DNA of 64,000 nt from Cohnella lupini (GCF_003386205.1 NZ_QRDY01000006.1:62001-126000); one strand, 5' to 3'; counted from the stretch's first letter, positions 54,704-62,765 are shown. Made by a program: numbers and translations. The notes: generated from the sequence alone by a model not told the origin.

Positions 54704-56203
54704 TTAACCCAAAGGAATGCGCCACTTCAGACGGATGTCCGCCGATTCGTCCCAACTGCGTTCCCGGGCTACGGCGCGAAACAGAAAATCTATGGGCTCC
54801 TTATATTCTACATATCCGGACGTCCCGCGGATAGACTCGAAGAACGAATCGGCCGCTTTCATCAACAAGATTCTATCTCCGGCATAGAACGCATCGCGGA
54901 TACGATCGTCGTCCAACGGCCGATTCGAGGCAAGCTCCCTCGAGTGCTCGGCAGCCACTTTCGCCAATGCGATAACGCCCAAAGCAAGGCTTGGGGAAAC
55001 CAGCCAACTTGGAGGGGTCCGATATTCGAAGCCTCCGTGCGGCTGTCTCCTGACGTCTCCCAGCGTTCCGTACCTCGGTCTCCTGCGTGCCGCGAGAGGC
55101 GGCTCCAACAATCGAAGCGTAAGACCTACCGCATTGTCCAGCGCCCGCAGCCGTTCCCCCGTCATGGCAACCCCGCTCATGTGGATGTGCCCCCCCAGCG
55201 GCAAGCCGGGTACGGGTAAAGCTCCAGCGCGCCAGGTTAAGGATGCGCCTGCGGTCCGTTCGGCAGCCAAGCAAAGCAGCCTGTGCATCTCTGACAGCAC
55301 TTTCTCCGGATCTACGGACGGTCTGGGCCTGATCTCGACGAGCGGCCATCGCTTCTCTCCCTTAACTCTGACGGAATCGCAACCCGCCGCACCGTCCGGA
55401 GAGAAATATCTGGTTGCCGGTACGATTCGTCCCTCCTTGGACAAGAGGACGAATTCGGGGTCGGCGCCAAGCTTGGCTTGTACGCCATTCTTCGTCTCGT
55501 GAGCCCAATCTTTCGAGAAACGCGATACCGCATCGGATAATCGCTGTTTGGCAGCTCTCCCCGATAGCTTCATCAGCGGAGAGATTCCGGTAACGGTGAA
55601 TTTCCCCGCTTCGCTTAGAGCAAGCTCCACCTGTCCGAAATCTAAACCCAACAAGTATAACGCCCGAGCCGATATTCTTGCCGCGGGTTTCCATAACGCG
55701 TGCTCGCTGGAATAAACGTAACTTCCCGATATACCTTCCGAGCTATATTTAACCCCATTAACTCTTTGGTCAAAGGAATTTACCCTTCTGATTTCGATCG
55801 CGTCGAAGCCCCATACCGTCACCGAAACGAACGTATCGGTCGAACTTAGGCTTGAGCGTGTTATTATATCTTTTCCAGCGGTTCCGATGCGGGCCGGCAA
55901 GCCTTCCCTGCGAAGCCTTCTCTCGATCTCAATCTCCGGCAAAGCAAGGATTCGCGATGCGGATTCGTTCATTATCCATGGCGTCAACCGAAGCGGCGAA
56001 CGCGATATATTTTCCTGTTTAATCGGATTGCCCAACGGAATTGCTTTGGGCAACCCCTCCGGTTTCCCGATCGGTATCACGCAATCGTTTGGCCCAATGT
56101 CGGAAAATTCGGTAGTAACGGATAGATCTCCCCGTCCCCAAACTCCTAATCGGTCTCCCGGCTTTACGAGCAGTCGGGCCTTTCCTTCCAGCCTATTCTC
56201 CAA
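54704..56203 (-). CDS. Putative amidoligase (glutamine-synthetase-fold COOH-NH2 ligase type 2), coat-linked
   Basis: A protein of about 499 residues, 30 percent longer than the catalytic fold alone. The C-terminal half carries LGADPEFVLL (245-254), VEIRPRPSVDPEKV (289-302), GGHIHMSG (337-344), RYGTLGDVRRQ (377-387) and FEYRTPPSW (392-400), the His/Glu/Arg motifs of GS-like amidoligases that join a carboxylate to an amine with ATP. The N-terminal 240 residues are unassigned and contain beta-rich repeats (DTFVSVTVWGF). TTG nine bases after GAGGAGG was taken as the start; another TTG two codons earlier is closer. It follows cotE in the same direction. Substrate unknown. Confidence 0.78.
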   Translation of the reverse strand: MENRLEGKARLLVKPGDRLGVWGRGDLSVTTEFSDIGPNDCVIPIGKPEGLPKAIPLGNPIKQENISRSPLRLTPWIMNESASRILALPEIEIERRLRREGLPARIGTAGKDIITRSSLSSTDTFVSVTVWGFDAIEIRRVNSFDQRVNGVKYSSEGISGSYVYSSEHALWKPAARISARALYLLGLDFGQVELALSEAGKFTVTGISPLMKLSGRAAKQRLSDAVSRFSKDWAHETKNGVQAKLGADPEFVLLSKEGRIVPATRYFSPDGAAGCDSVRVKGEKRWPLVEIRPRPSVDPEKVLSEMHRLLCLAAERTAGASLTWRAGALPVPGLPLGGHIHMSGVAMTGERLRALDNAVGLTLRLLEPPLAARRRPRYGTLGDVRRQPHGGFEYRTPPSWLVSPSLALGVIALAKVAAEHSRELASNRPLDDDRIRDAFYAGDRILLMKAADSFFESIRGTSGYVEYKEPIDFLFRAVARERSWDESADIRLKWRIPLG

Positions 56204-56229
56204 TGCCAAGGCCCTCCTCTACGAAACAC

Positions 56230-56284
56230 GGGAAGGGCCGTCCCGCAGACGGCGCGTGAGCGCCGAAGCCGAATGACCCTTCCC
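56230..56284 (-). terminator. Long inverted repeat between cotE and the amidoligase gene
   Basis: GGGAAGGG and CCCTTCCC form the outer arms, with an inner GGCGC-TCAC-GCGCC hairpin. On the minus strand GTGTTTCG follows, only a weak U-tract, so it may be a partial terminator or attenuator that lowers amidoligase expression relative to cotE. Confidence 0.45.
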
Positions 56285-56396
56285 TATGTTCGACGATGCT
56301 ACAATCAGGCTCATCCCGAAGTTCCGACAGGGCATTAGCCCTCGACTTTTGTTCCGTCTCTGCATAGACTTAAGTACCGGCTGATGACCGAACCGA

Positions 56397-56960
56397 TTAC
56401 AATTCGTCTTCCAGTAAATCGGAATCGAGATCCTCAAAATCTCCATCATCACCAAGGCCGAAGTCGACGTCTTTACCATCGTCGTCGGATCCGTTGGGAT
56501 CCACTACGACGCACACCTTAGTTTCCGCCACCATCTCCACGGCGAATTCCCGTTCGACGCGGATGAGCACGGATGAACCACTGGAACTGATCGTCGCTTC
56601 CACGCAATTAGGCTCCTGCGTTGCGTCCGCAGTAACCTCTTCCGTGGAAGAGCGATGTTTCGGGTCTACATACGAAAGGGACACGAGCTCGACGTAAGAG
56701 ATCGTTTCTTTCGCGACATCGGTTTGCGAGTTTTTGTTGTACGAATACCAGATGTTAATATCGTAAGACCCGATAACTTCGATTCCATCCCCTGATTTCA
56801 CCGCTTCATACTGATGATTGATGATCCACGCTCCCAGTATGCTGGTCGGGTGGTGCGGCGGCGATACGGTGTGGGTAATCGTCGAGAACTTACGGCCTTT
56901 GCCGCAAACCGCCTTCGTGATGATTTCCCTGCGCTGTAGCCGTTTATCCGCAATAGCCAT
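56397..56960 (-). CDS. cotE: Outer spore coat morphogenetic protein CotE
   Basis: Organises assembly of the outer coat around the forespore. The 187-residue protein shows the conserved N-terminal region AIADKRLQRREIITKAVCGKGRKFS and beta-rich core segments SILGAWIINHQYEAV and GSYDINIWYSYN, and ends with a long acidic tail (DSDDDGKD-like, then DFEDLDSDLLEDEL). Start set at the ATG behind GGAGGTC. Its place upstream of mutS is as in B. subtilis, although two genes (amidoligase and fni) intervene here. Sporulation-specific sigma-E or sigma-K control is expected by family, but I could not fix the promoter. Confidence 0.93.
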   Translation of the reverse strand: MAIADKRLQRREIITKAVCGKGRKFSTITHTVSPPHHPTSILGAWIINHQYEAVKSGDGIEVIGSYDINIWYSYNKNSQTDVAKETISYVELVSLSYVDPKHRSSTEEVTADATQEPNCVEATISSSGSSVLIRVEREFAVEMVAETKVCVVVDPNGSDDDGKDVDFGLGDDGDFEDLDSDLLEDEL

Positions 56961-57102
56961 TTCGGTAGACCTCCTCCATACGATCAAGTCTCTTAAAGTC
57001 TATGCAGGACATTCGTCTAGAGTGACAAAAATGTATTGTTGCATCCCGCAACCGTTACCCGGCAAGTTAGATGCGGGCGGTTGTCTGAATAGACTTTACT
57101 TT

Positions 57103-58074
57103 TCATTGTATGATCGTCTGGGCAGAAGTTGCCTTCCGTTTTTTCTCGCGGCTCGCGATTCCTAAGAATCGACGCAGTTCGCGGGATAACTGGAACAACG
57201 CGGAACGGGTTTCGAACTCGTCCCTCGTCTCCGGCAACGGCAGCCCGCGGAAGCTCCGCTCAAGCTCCGAAAGCATTCTCTCCGTTTCTCCTTCATAATA
57301 TTCCGACTTCACGTCGACCATCAGCCTGTCGAATAATACCGCGATCAGCTCCGCTTGCGGGACATGCCTCGATACGAAAGCTACCGATTCCATCATTAAT
57401 TGAATCGATTCCAATTGCTGTCTGCGCATCTGAAAATACAGCTGCCACGGCTCGTCCTGCGGGATCAGGCGATTTTCCCGCGCGCGTTGCGACACTTCCA
57501 TCCCTTCCTCGATGGCCGCCCCCGTCGCCAGTACTTCCTCGCCGCCCCATATGGAATCCGGATTGCGCAGATGCTTCGCCAAATGACCGAATATATCGGA
57601 GAAGCCGTTCTCGGTCGCGGCGCGAAGCGCGAACAACGTATGGTTCTCCTTCGGCATGTAGGCGAGATTCAGCACAGACGCCCAGCCCAAGCCGATAACG
57701 AGCAGTTCAAGCTCCGTCAAGATAGCGTTCGTCGTGACTTCTCCGCGCGCGAACAAATGGAAGACGATAACCGATCCCGTGATGATTCCGTCCTTCAATC
57801 CCGTGCGGGCAAGCAAGGGGTAAGCCAGTAGAATGTATACAGCAAGAACCCATATGTGGAAGCCGATGAACTCGAACAACAACGAAGCAAGAATCAATCC
57901 TAATATGGAAGCCATGAATCGGGCGAACACCGTTTGAATACTTCTCTTACGAGTCGTGTCGATGCCCAATATCGCGAGAATTCCGGCGGACAGCGAGTTA
58001 TCCACGCCGAAGAGAAACGCGGTATAGATCGCCGCGAGAGCTGCAATTGCTGTTTTAATGACGCGAAACCCCAT
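57103..58074 (-). CDS. FUSC/aromatic acid exporter family membrane protein (YqjA-like, DUF939)
   Basis: A 323-residue membrane protein with about five helices in the first 150 residues (VIKTAIAALAAIYTAFLFG, MASILGLILASLLFEFIGF, IWVLAVYILLAYPLLA, LLVIGLGWASVLNLAYM) and a cytosolic helical C-terminal half (SIQLMMESVAFVSRHVPQAELIAVLFDRLM). The motif DTTRKRSIQTVFARF belongs to the family signature. Relatives are annotated as aromatic acid exporters from distant likeness to AaeB; the substrate is unproven. Starts behind GGAGGAAT. Confidence 0.85.
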   Translation of the reverse strand: MGFRVIKTAIAALAAIYTAFLFGVDNSLSAGILAILGIDTTRKRSIQTVFARFMASILGLILASLLFEFIGFHIWVLAVYILLAYPLLARTGLKDGIITGSVIVFHLFARGEVTTNAILTELELLVIGLGWASVLNLAYMPKENHTLFALRAATENGFSDIFGHLAKHLRNPDSIWGGEEVLATGAAIEEGMEVSQRARENRLIPQDEPWQLYFQMRRQQLESIQLMMESVAFVSRHVPQAELIAVLFDRLMVDVKSEYYEGETERMLSELERSFRGLPLPETRDEFETRSALFQLSRELRRFLGIASREKKRKATSAQTIIQ

Positions 58075-58148
58075 CTGTTATTCCTCCCGGCAGGCAACCA
58101 CGGCAAAGGGGCGAAGAAGAGTTCCCCCTCTCTCCGCCCCGCCGAGTA

Positions 58149-59678
58149 CTATTCCAAGCTATAGATTTCCCGATACTTCTTCTCTAAATAATCGCACAGA
58201 TAGGACGATTGCAATGGCTGTCCGCTAATCCGTTCGATGATCTCCGACGGCTTCAGCAATTTCCCGTGCCGGTAGACTTGCTCGGTCAGCCATTCCTTCA
58301 GCGGGAGAAGCCGGCCTTCCGCGATCTGGGCATCCAAGTCCGGGAGCTTGCCGCGCGCGATATTCATCATCTGCGCCCCGTACATATTGCCTAACGAATA
58401 CGATGGGAAATAACCGAATGCGCCGCCGGACCAATGAACATCCTGCAGAACGCCTTGAGCATCGTTCGGAGGGGTTATTCCAAGCGCTTCCTTATATTTA
58501 TTGTTCCAAACCTCTGGCAGATCGCGAGGGTTCAGATTCTCGTTGAACAGCATCTTCTCGATTTCGTAGCGGATCATGATATGCAAGTTGTAAGTCAACT
58601 CATCCGCTTCGATTCGTATAAGGGATGGCTCGACGACGTTGATTCCGCGATAAAATTGCTCTGCTGTAACTCCGTCGAGTTGACCCGGAAAATGAGCCTG
58701 CAAATCCGGCAAGTACCGTTGCCAGAAGCCTAGGCTGCGTCCGATCATATTTTCCCATAGTCGGGACTGCGACTCGTGAATGCCCATCGAAGTTCCCGTG
58801 CATAACGTCGTACCTTCAAGCTCCGCTTGGATATTCTGCTCGTACAGAGCATGGCCGCCTTCATGAATCGTTCCGAATAACGCGCTCGTGATATCATCGG
58901 GCAAATATCTAGTCGTGATTCGAACGTCGCCCGTGCTCAGTCCCGTCGCGAACGGATGCACGCTCTCGTCCAATCTTCCGGCTTCGAAATCGTAACCCAT
59001 TTCATTCAGGATGTGCTTGCTGAATTTTTTCTGAGCTTCTTTATCGAACGTTCCCTCGAGGAACGAGGTATCCGGTTTGTTCGGAGAATTCGCGATCCGC
59101 TCGGCTAGCGGCACTAACCGGTTTCTTAATTCTCCGAAGAGCCGATCTAGCTCGTCGGTCGTCAATCCGGGCTCGTACATGTCCAGCAACGTATCGTACG
59201 GAGTCGTCTTCACGCCCCACAATTCGATGAACTGCCTGTTTATCGCGATGATTTTCTCCAAATAGGGTACGAAACCCGGAAAATCGTTCTTCTCCTTCGC
59301 TTCTTCCCAAGCGGACTCGGCTTGAGACGTTAATACGACGTATTCGCGGTATAGCTCCGGTGGAATTTTACGATTGCGGTCGTATTCCTTGGTCGTTTCC
59401 TCCACGAGGCGGCGATCGATTTCTCCAAGGCGGGAGCGTTGATCAGGCTCGTTCAACATCTCCAGAAGCTCGCCCATCTCCGCCGATGTCGACAGCTTGA
59501 ACGTTTCGGAGGATAACGCTCCGACGGCTTCCGACCGTTGCGGTATTCCTTTGCGGGGAGCGCCGGTTCTCATATCCCAATAGACCAAACCCAATATTTC
59601 CTCGTATTGTTTGATTTGACCCGTCAATTCCCTGAATCGTTCCAAGGGGGACGCCGTTGCCCGTTTTTCGTTGCTCAT
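58149..59678 (-). CDS. Metallocarboxypeptidase, family M32
   Basis: A zinc carboxypeptidase of 509 residues with broad specificity (Taq carboxypeptidase group), cytosolic. The catalytic helix is GTIHEGGHALYEQN, the HExxH motif in HEGGH form, followed by GMGIHESQSRLWENMIGRS, IRIEADELTYNLHIMIRYEIEK and DVHWSGGAFGYFPSYSLGNMYGAQ, all M32 signatures. The N-terminus (FRELTGQIKQYEEILGLVYWDMRTGAPRKG) is also typical. Length is standard. It is transcribed from its own promoter, divergent from the HesB-like gene. Confidence 0.95.
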   Translation of the reverse strand: MSNEKRATASPLERFRELTGQIKQYEEILGLVYWDMRTGAPRKGIPQRSEAVGALSSETFKLSTSAEMGELLEMLNEPDQRSRLGEIDRRLVEETTKEYDRNRKIPPELYREYVVLTSQAESAWEEAKEKNDFPGFVPYLEKIIAINRQFIELWGVKTTPYDTLLDMYEPGLTTDELDRLFGELRNRLVPLAERIANSPNKPDTSFLEGTFDKEAQKKFSKHILNEMGYDFEAGRLDESVHPFATGLSTGDVRITTRYLPDDITSALFGTIHEGGHALYEQNIQAELEGTTLCTGTSMGIHESQSRLWENMIGRSLGFWQRYLPDLQAHFPGQLDGVTAEQFYRGINVVEPSLIRIEADELTYNLHIMIRYEIEKMLFNENLNPRDLPEVWNNKYKEALGITPPNDAQGVLQDVHWSGGAFGYFPSYSLGNMYGAQMMNIARGKLPDLDAQIAEGRLLPLKEWLTEQVYRHGKLLKPSEIIERISGQPLQSSYLCDYLEKKYREIYSLE

Positions 59679-59716
59679 GAAGGCACAACCTTTCCTTGCT
59701 GGATAATGTCTCCTTG

Positions 59717-59745
59717 ATCATACCCTCAGCTAAATTTATAATCAA
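59717..59745 (-). promoter_or_regulatory. Promoter of the M32 carboxypeptidase gene
   Basis: TTGATT, a 17-base spacer and TATGAT, about 40 bases before the ATG on the minus strand. Confidence 0.6.
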
Positions 59746-59803
59746 CTTACTAAGCAGAATAAATAGCGTTAATCGCTGGCTGCATGACAGGAGAGGAACA
59801 CGG

Positions 59804-60145
59804 ATGATCATACAATGGAGCGAGGAAGCGATCCAAGAAGTACAAGCCAGATTCGGCGCGGAAGCCCTCGTATGGAAGCTTGTATCCGATTCCGAGGGAT
59901 GCGGGTGCTCCGTCAACGGCATTGCTACGTTCTGGGTCATTCAATCGCCCGATAACGGCGAGCTTCAAGCCGAGAGCAACTTCTTCGAGGTTTGGTACGA
60001 GCAGCGGCATGAAGTTTACTTCGACGATGTGATGAGGGTAACCTATCAGCCGGAGCGACGGGCGTTCAAGCTAGCGAGCGACGGGCAAATCTACAGCAAC
60101 AGCTTGAAATTGGAAGACAAACGAATGGCGAACGCCTCGACATAG
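59804..60145 (+). CDS. HesB/YneR-like iron-sulfur-biosynthesis-fold protein, atypical
   Basis: A 113-residue protein with the HesB/IscA fold pattern: IIQWSEEAIQEVQARFGAEALVWKLVSDSEGCGC, then strands FFEVWYEQRHEVYFDDVMRVTY and FKLASDGQIYSNSL. A-type carriers bind iron or clusters through one upstream Cys and a C-terminal CxC; here the only cysteines are a CGC in the first third and the C-terminal pair is missing, as in YneR-type relatives. Classic cluster delivery is therefore doubtful. The ATG follows AGGAGAGG. Carbonic anhydrase follows 21 bases on. Confidence 0.8.
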   Translation: MIIQWSEEAIQEVQARFGAEALVWKLVSDSEGCGCSVNGIATFWVIQSPDNGELQAESNFFEVWYEQRHEVYFDDVMRVTYQPERRAFKLASDGQIYSNSLKLEDKRMANAST

Positions 60146-60166
60146 ATGTAGCGGGAGGAACGGGCA

Positions 60167-60745
60167 ATGCGGAAAATGGATCAAATCATGGCATACAATC
60201 AAGAGTTCGTTAAGAAGAGAGATTACGAGGAGTATCTGACTACCCGATTTCCGGACAAGCGGATGGTTATCGTTACCTGCATGGACGCCCGCTTGACGGA
60301 ACTGCTTCCGAAGGCGATGAATCTCAAGAATGGCGATGCCAAAATCATCAAGAACGCTGGAGCCATTCTAACCTCGCCATTCGGTAACATCATGCGCAGC
60401 ATATTGATCGCGATCTACGAGTTGAACGCGGATGAAGTATTCATCGTCGGCCATCATGAATGCGGCATGACGGGATTGGATCCGAATAGCGTCATCACCC
60501 ATATGGAAGCTCGCGGAATTCCCGACAACGTCATTCATACCTTGCGCCACTCCGGCATCAATTTAAATCGTTGGCTTACCGGCTTCGACAGCGTGCGGGA
60601 AAGCGTAGAAAGCAGCGTAGACATCGTGCGCAATCATCCGCTGCTTCCTCCGAGCACTCCCGTGCACGGACTCATTATCCATCCGGAAACCGGAGAGTTG
60701 GAGATGGTCACCGACGGCTACCGTCATCTGGAGTCCCTCGCCTAA
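60167..60745 (+). CDS. Beta-class carbonic anhydrase
   Basis: Interconverts carbon dioxide and bicarbonate in the cytosol. The 192-residue protein has the zinc/catalytic motif VTCMDARLTELL (Cys38, Asp40, Arg42), KNAGAILTSPFGNIMRSI, and FIVGHHECGMTGLD (His and Cys99), the normal Cys-His-Cys zinc set, in the order of the small YvdA-like clade. The ATG follows GGGAGGAACGGG. Its 3' end overlaps the convergent DUF309 gene by 38 bases, which places coding sequence on both strands there. Confidence 0.93.
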   Translation: MRKMDQIMAYNQEFVKKRDYEEYLTTRFPDKRMVIVTCMDARLTELLPKAMNLKNGDAKIIKNAGAILTSPFGNIMRSILIAIYELNADEVFIVGHHECGMTGLDPNSVITHMEARGIPDNVIHTLRHSGINLNRWLTGFDSVRESVESSVDIVRNHPLLPPSTPVHGLIIHPETGELEMVTDGYRHLESLA

Positions 60746-61265
60746 GCGCTTTGCGCTTGGCCGATTCTGCTCTGGCCAGTACGACATCGCTGCGATCTCT
60801 CGTCTTATGGCGATGAATAACCTCGTCTCCTGCCTCCAACCCGTGAATTCCCCACGCATAGCCAAGCTCCGAGCAACGTGCCTTGGCGGCCTCCAACAAA
60901 AGCGCGTCCGTTATCGGCAGTTCGATATCGGCGTAGCTTGCGTTCGGACTATTCCATTCCCTAGTCGCCGCGCGAATCTGTTCGGCGAGTCTTTCCCCAT
61001 CCAATCCTAACCGGTCGAATTGGGAAGCATCGGCCTCGGTGGCCGCTTTGCCCATTAGCTTCGCTGCTCCCTTCCAATTCCCTCGTCTAGCGTGGTACAA
61101 ACATACGGAAATTCTGATGAGCACCAGCCAGCAGGTCGTGAAATCCGAATCGGGATGCTCCTTCCAATATTCCTCCATGATTTCATGGCATTCGAAATAA
61201 TCCCTCGAACCGTTATATTCTGCCAGGTAATGGATATAAGCATCGGGATATGGGGAAAATATCAT
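60708..61265 (-). CDS. DUF309 family protein
   Basis: A 185-residue protein. The DUF309 core is YNGSRDYFECHEIMEEYWKEHPDSDFTTCWLVLIRISVCLYHARRGN (read in two parts: residues 17-40 and 41-62), containing the FECHEIMEEYW motif that gives the family its TPR-like helical hairpin with possible metal ligands. The C-terminal 100 residues are poorly conserved and end in a basic tail (RAESAKRKALRRG) that lies in the overlap with the carbonic anhydrase gene. Starts behind AAGAGGAG. Function unknown. Confidence 0.85.
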   Translation of the reverse strand: MIFSPYPDAYIHYLAEYNGSRDYFECHEIMEEYWKEHPDSDFTTCWLVLIRISVCLYHARRGNWKGAAKLMGKAATEADASQFDRLGLDGERLAEQIRAATREWNSPNASYADIELPITDALLLEAAKARCSELGYAWGIHGLEAGDEVIHRHKTRDRSDVVLARAESAKRKALRRGTPDDGSRR

Positions 61266-61420
61266 ATAAAAGTGCTCCTCTTAGTCGTCTCGTATTTCCT
61301 ATCCACTAAGAATACCTTAAAATGGCGGTCGGATACCATCCGTATATGTGAAACCCGCCCGAGGATAATACGTATATTACGAATGAGAAGACAACCATTC
61401 AGCAGGAGGAATACAATCAT

Positions 61421-61843
61421 ATGTGGAAAAAAGCCTTGTTACTGTTAAGTCTATTCGTTTTCACCGTCGTCGTAACCGTCCCCGCGGGCAACGCGGATGC
61501 CAGACCCCGTTCCTTCAGCTCCGGCAAGAAATCGTTCAGCCAAACGCCGGCTAAATCCGATAGCGGAATAAGCAAGAGCTCTACTACGAATAAATCGTCA
61601 TCCACTTCGGGCACGACAGCCAATCGCGGGTTTTTCGGCGGCGGCAGCTTCATGAAAGGCATGATGATCGGCGGACTTGCCGGCTTGATGTTCGGCGGGA
61701 TGTTCGGATCCGGAATATTCGGGAATATGATGGGCTTCTTATTAAACGCGGTAGCGTTAATCGTTTTGTTCATGATAGCGAGAGGGATCTACGACGCTTT
61801 CAGAAGACGTCGGCAATCCAATCCGAATCAGCGTCGTTGGTAA
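61421..61843 (+). CDS. Small exported or membrane protein, Ser/Lys-rich with Gly/Met membrane segment
   Basis: A 140-residue protein with a signal peptide (MWKKALLLLSLFVFTVVVTV, cleaved near NADA), a low-complexity Ser/Thr/Lys stretch of about 40 residues, a Gly/Met-rich segment (GGLAGLMFGGMFGSGIFGNM) and a transmembrane helix (FLLNAVALIVLFMIARGIY) before a basic C-terminus. The plan resembles the N-terminal part of Tim44-like preprotein proteins, without the Tim44 domain. The ATG follows AGGAGG. Probably co-transcribed with the next gene, 18 bases on. No function can be given. Confidence 0.75.
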   Translation: MWKKALLLLSLFVFTVVVTVPAGNADARPRSFSSGKKSFSQTPAKSDSGISKSSTTNKSSSTSGTTANRGFFGGGSFMKGMMIGGLAGLMFGGMFGSGIFGNMMGFLLNAVALIVLFMIARGIYDAFRRRRQSNPNQRRW

Positions 61844-61861
61844 CGATAAATGAGGCTTAGC

Positions 61862-62128
61862 ATGGATGAGATCGTCAACGCCGTTTGCCTGAACATGGCC
61901 GAACGTTACGAAGTGCCTGTCGCCTCCGTCGAGGTAGAACTCGTATACGAGGAAGACCAAGGCTTCAGCGCTGAGGTGTGGATTCAAGGACGCCAACGCA
62001 TCCTGATCGAGGCTAACCTGAAGGAAGCGATCATGCGCTACATGTTAACCCAGTACGATCAACGTGTCTTTTCTTCGCAAATTACGCTGGACGTCGAAGA
62101 CGAGATGTGGGCGGATATCGAATCGTAA
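61862..62128 (+). CDS. DUF2653 family protein
   Basis: An 88-residue acidic protein starting MDEIVNAVCLNMAERYEVPV and continuing VEVELVYEEDQGFSAEVWIQG, then EANLKEAIMRYMLTQYDQRVF and a strand ending VEDEMWADI. This is the whole DUF2653 domain. The ATG used here has TGAGG six bases upstream; another ATG four codons earlier has no good site. No function is known. It ends at a strong hairpin. Confidence 0.8.
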   Translation: MDEIVNAVCLNMAERYEVPVASVEVELVYEEDQGFSAEVWIQGRQRILIEANLKEAIMRYMLTQYDQRVFSSQITLDVEDEMWADIES

Positions 62129-62167
62129 TACCTAAGCTCGCTTGAAAATCAAAACGTGTTAAAATAC

Positions 62168-62216
62168 AGAAATGGCGGTACAAGGGTTATCCTTGCACCG
62201 CCATTTCTTGCCTTTT
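62168..62216 (+). terminator. Terminator after the DUF2653 gene
   Basis: GAAATGGCGGTACAAGG and CCTTGCACCGCCATTTC pair with one mismatch around a five-base loop and are followed by TTGCCTTTT. Confidence 0.8.
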
Positions 62217-62278
62217 AGGGGACCTCCAGCCATCTTATAAAAGAACGGTCTCCTTTTGTTTCCAGCGCAAAAAAACCA

Positions 62279-62320
62279 GGGCGGTCTTAATGGTCAATTT
62301 ATGACCTTTTGAGACAGCCC
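62279..62320. repeat. Isolated 17-18 bp imperfect inverted repeat, possible transposon-end remnant
   Basis: GGGCGGTCTTAATGGTC and GACCTTTTGAGACAGCCC are imperfect inverted copies around AATTTAT. The outer sequence TTTTGAGACAGCC is like terminal repeats of IS1182-type elements. No transposase fragment is nearby, so it may be a tiny MITE, a solo end, or just a hairpin. Confidence 0.45.
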
Positions 62321-62369
62321 AATGCAACAATTAATCAGATGGCGGCCGCAATTTTCACCACGTGAAGAC

Positions 62370-62680
62370 ACTTTGTCAAAGTCGTATTTTTCGACTTTTA
62401 ACCCACACAATCTTACGCGATACCTCACCATATTCGGTTTTTTCGACTTTGACCCGCATAACCACATTACGTGGTACCTCTCTATAGTCGGTTTTTCCGA
62501 CTATGGCCGGCTCAACCTTACTTAGCACCTCACCATAGTCTGTTTTTCCGACCATGACCCGCACAACCTTAAGCGGCACCTCACCATAGTCGGTTTTTCC
62601 GACCATGGCCGGCTCAACCTTACGTAGCACTTCGCCATAGTCGGTTTTTCCGACTATATGTCTCACACAGACTACGAGAC
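62370..62680 (-). repeat. Array of six 51-bp hairpin-bearing repeats
   Basis: Six copies start at 62377, 62429, 62483, 62534, 62585 and 62636 (steps 52, 54, 51, 51, 51). Each holds a hairpin of the form CATAGTCGG-T5-CCGACTATG on the plus strand, with a less conserved spacer (GGCCGGCTCAACCTTACGTAGCA-like). On the minus strand an open frame reads 17-residue repeats (VGKTDYGEVLRKVEPAM), but it has no ribosome site and the leftmost unit is out of frame. In units four and five one stem pair becomes G-U on the minus strand; in unit one an A-T pair is swapped for T-A. These favour a conserved RNA or DNA hairpin. Confidence 0.75.
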
Positions 62681-62765
62681 ACCCGATAGGCTGTATAGCT
62701 TTGACCTAGTATGACAGCCAAGATTCTATTACGATGATGAATGTATTTTATATTTATAATTCCAC
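62681..62765. other. Intergenic remainder before the aldo/keto reductase terminator
   Basis: AT-rich sequence between the hairpin array and the aldo/keto reductase terminator. No gene, promoter or repeat could be supported here. Confidence 0.4.

Noticed and set aside
62376..62666. Minus-strand ORF coding for 17-residue repeats as a protein gene
   Set aside because: It begins with GTG without a ribosome site, shifts frame at the leftmost unit and is better explained by the hairpin array.
62370..62680. CRISPR array
   Set aside because: Spacing is regular, but the spacers are near copies of each other, each repeat is a hairpin with a T5 loop, and there are no cas genes.
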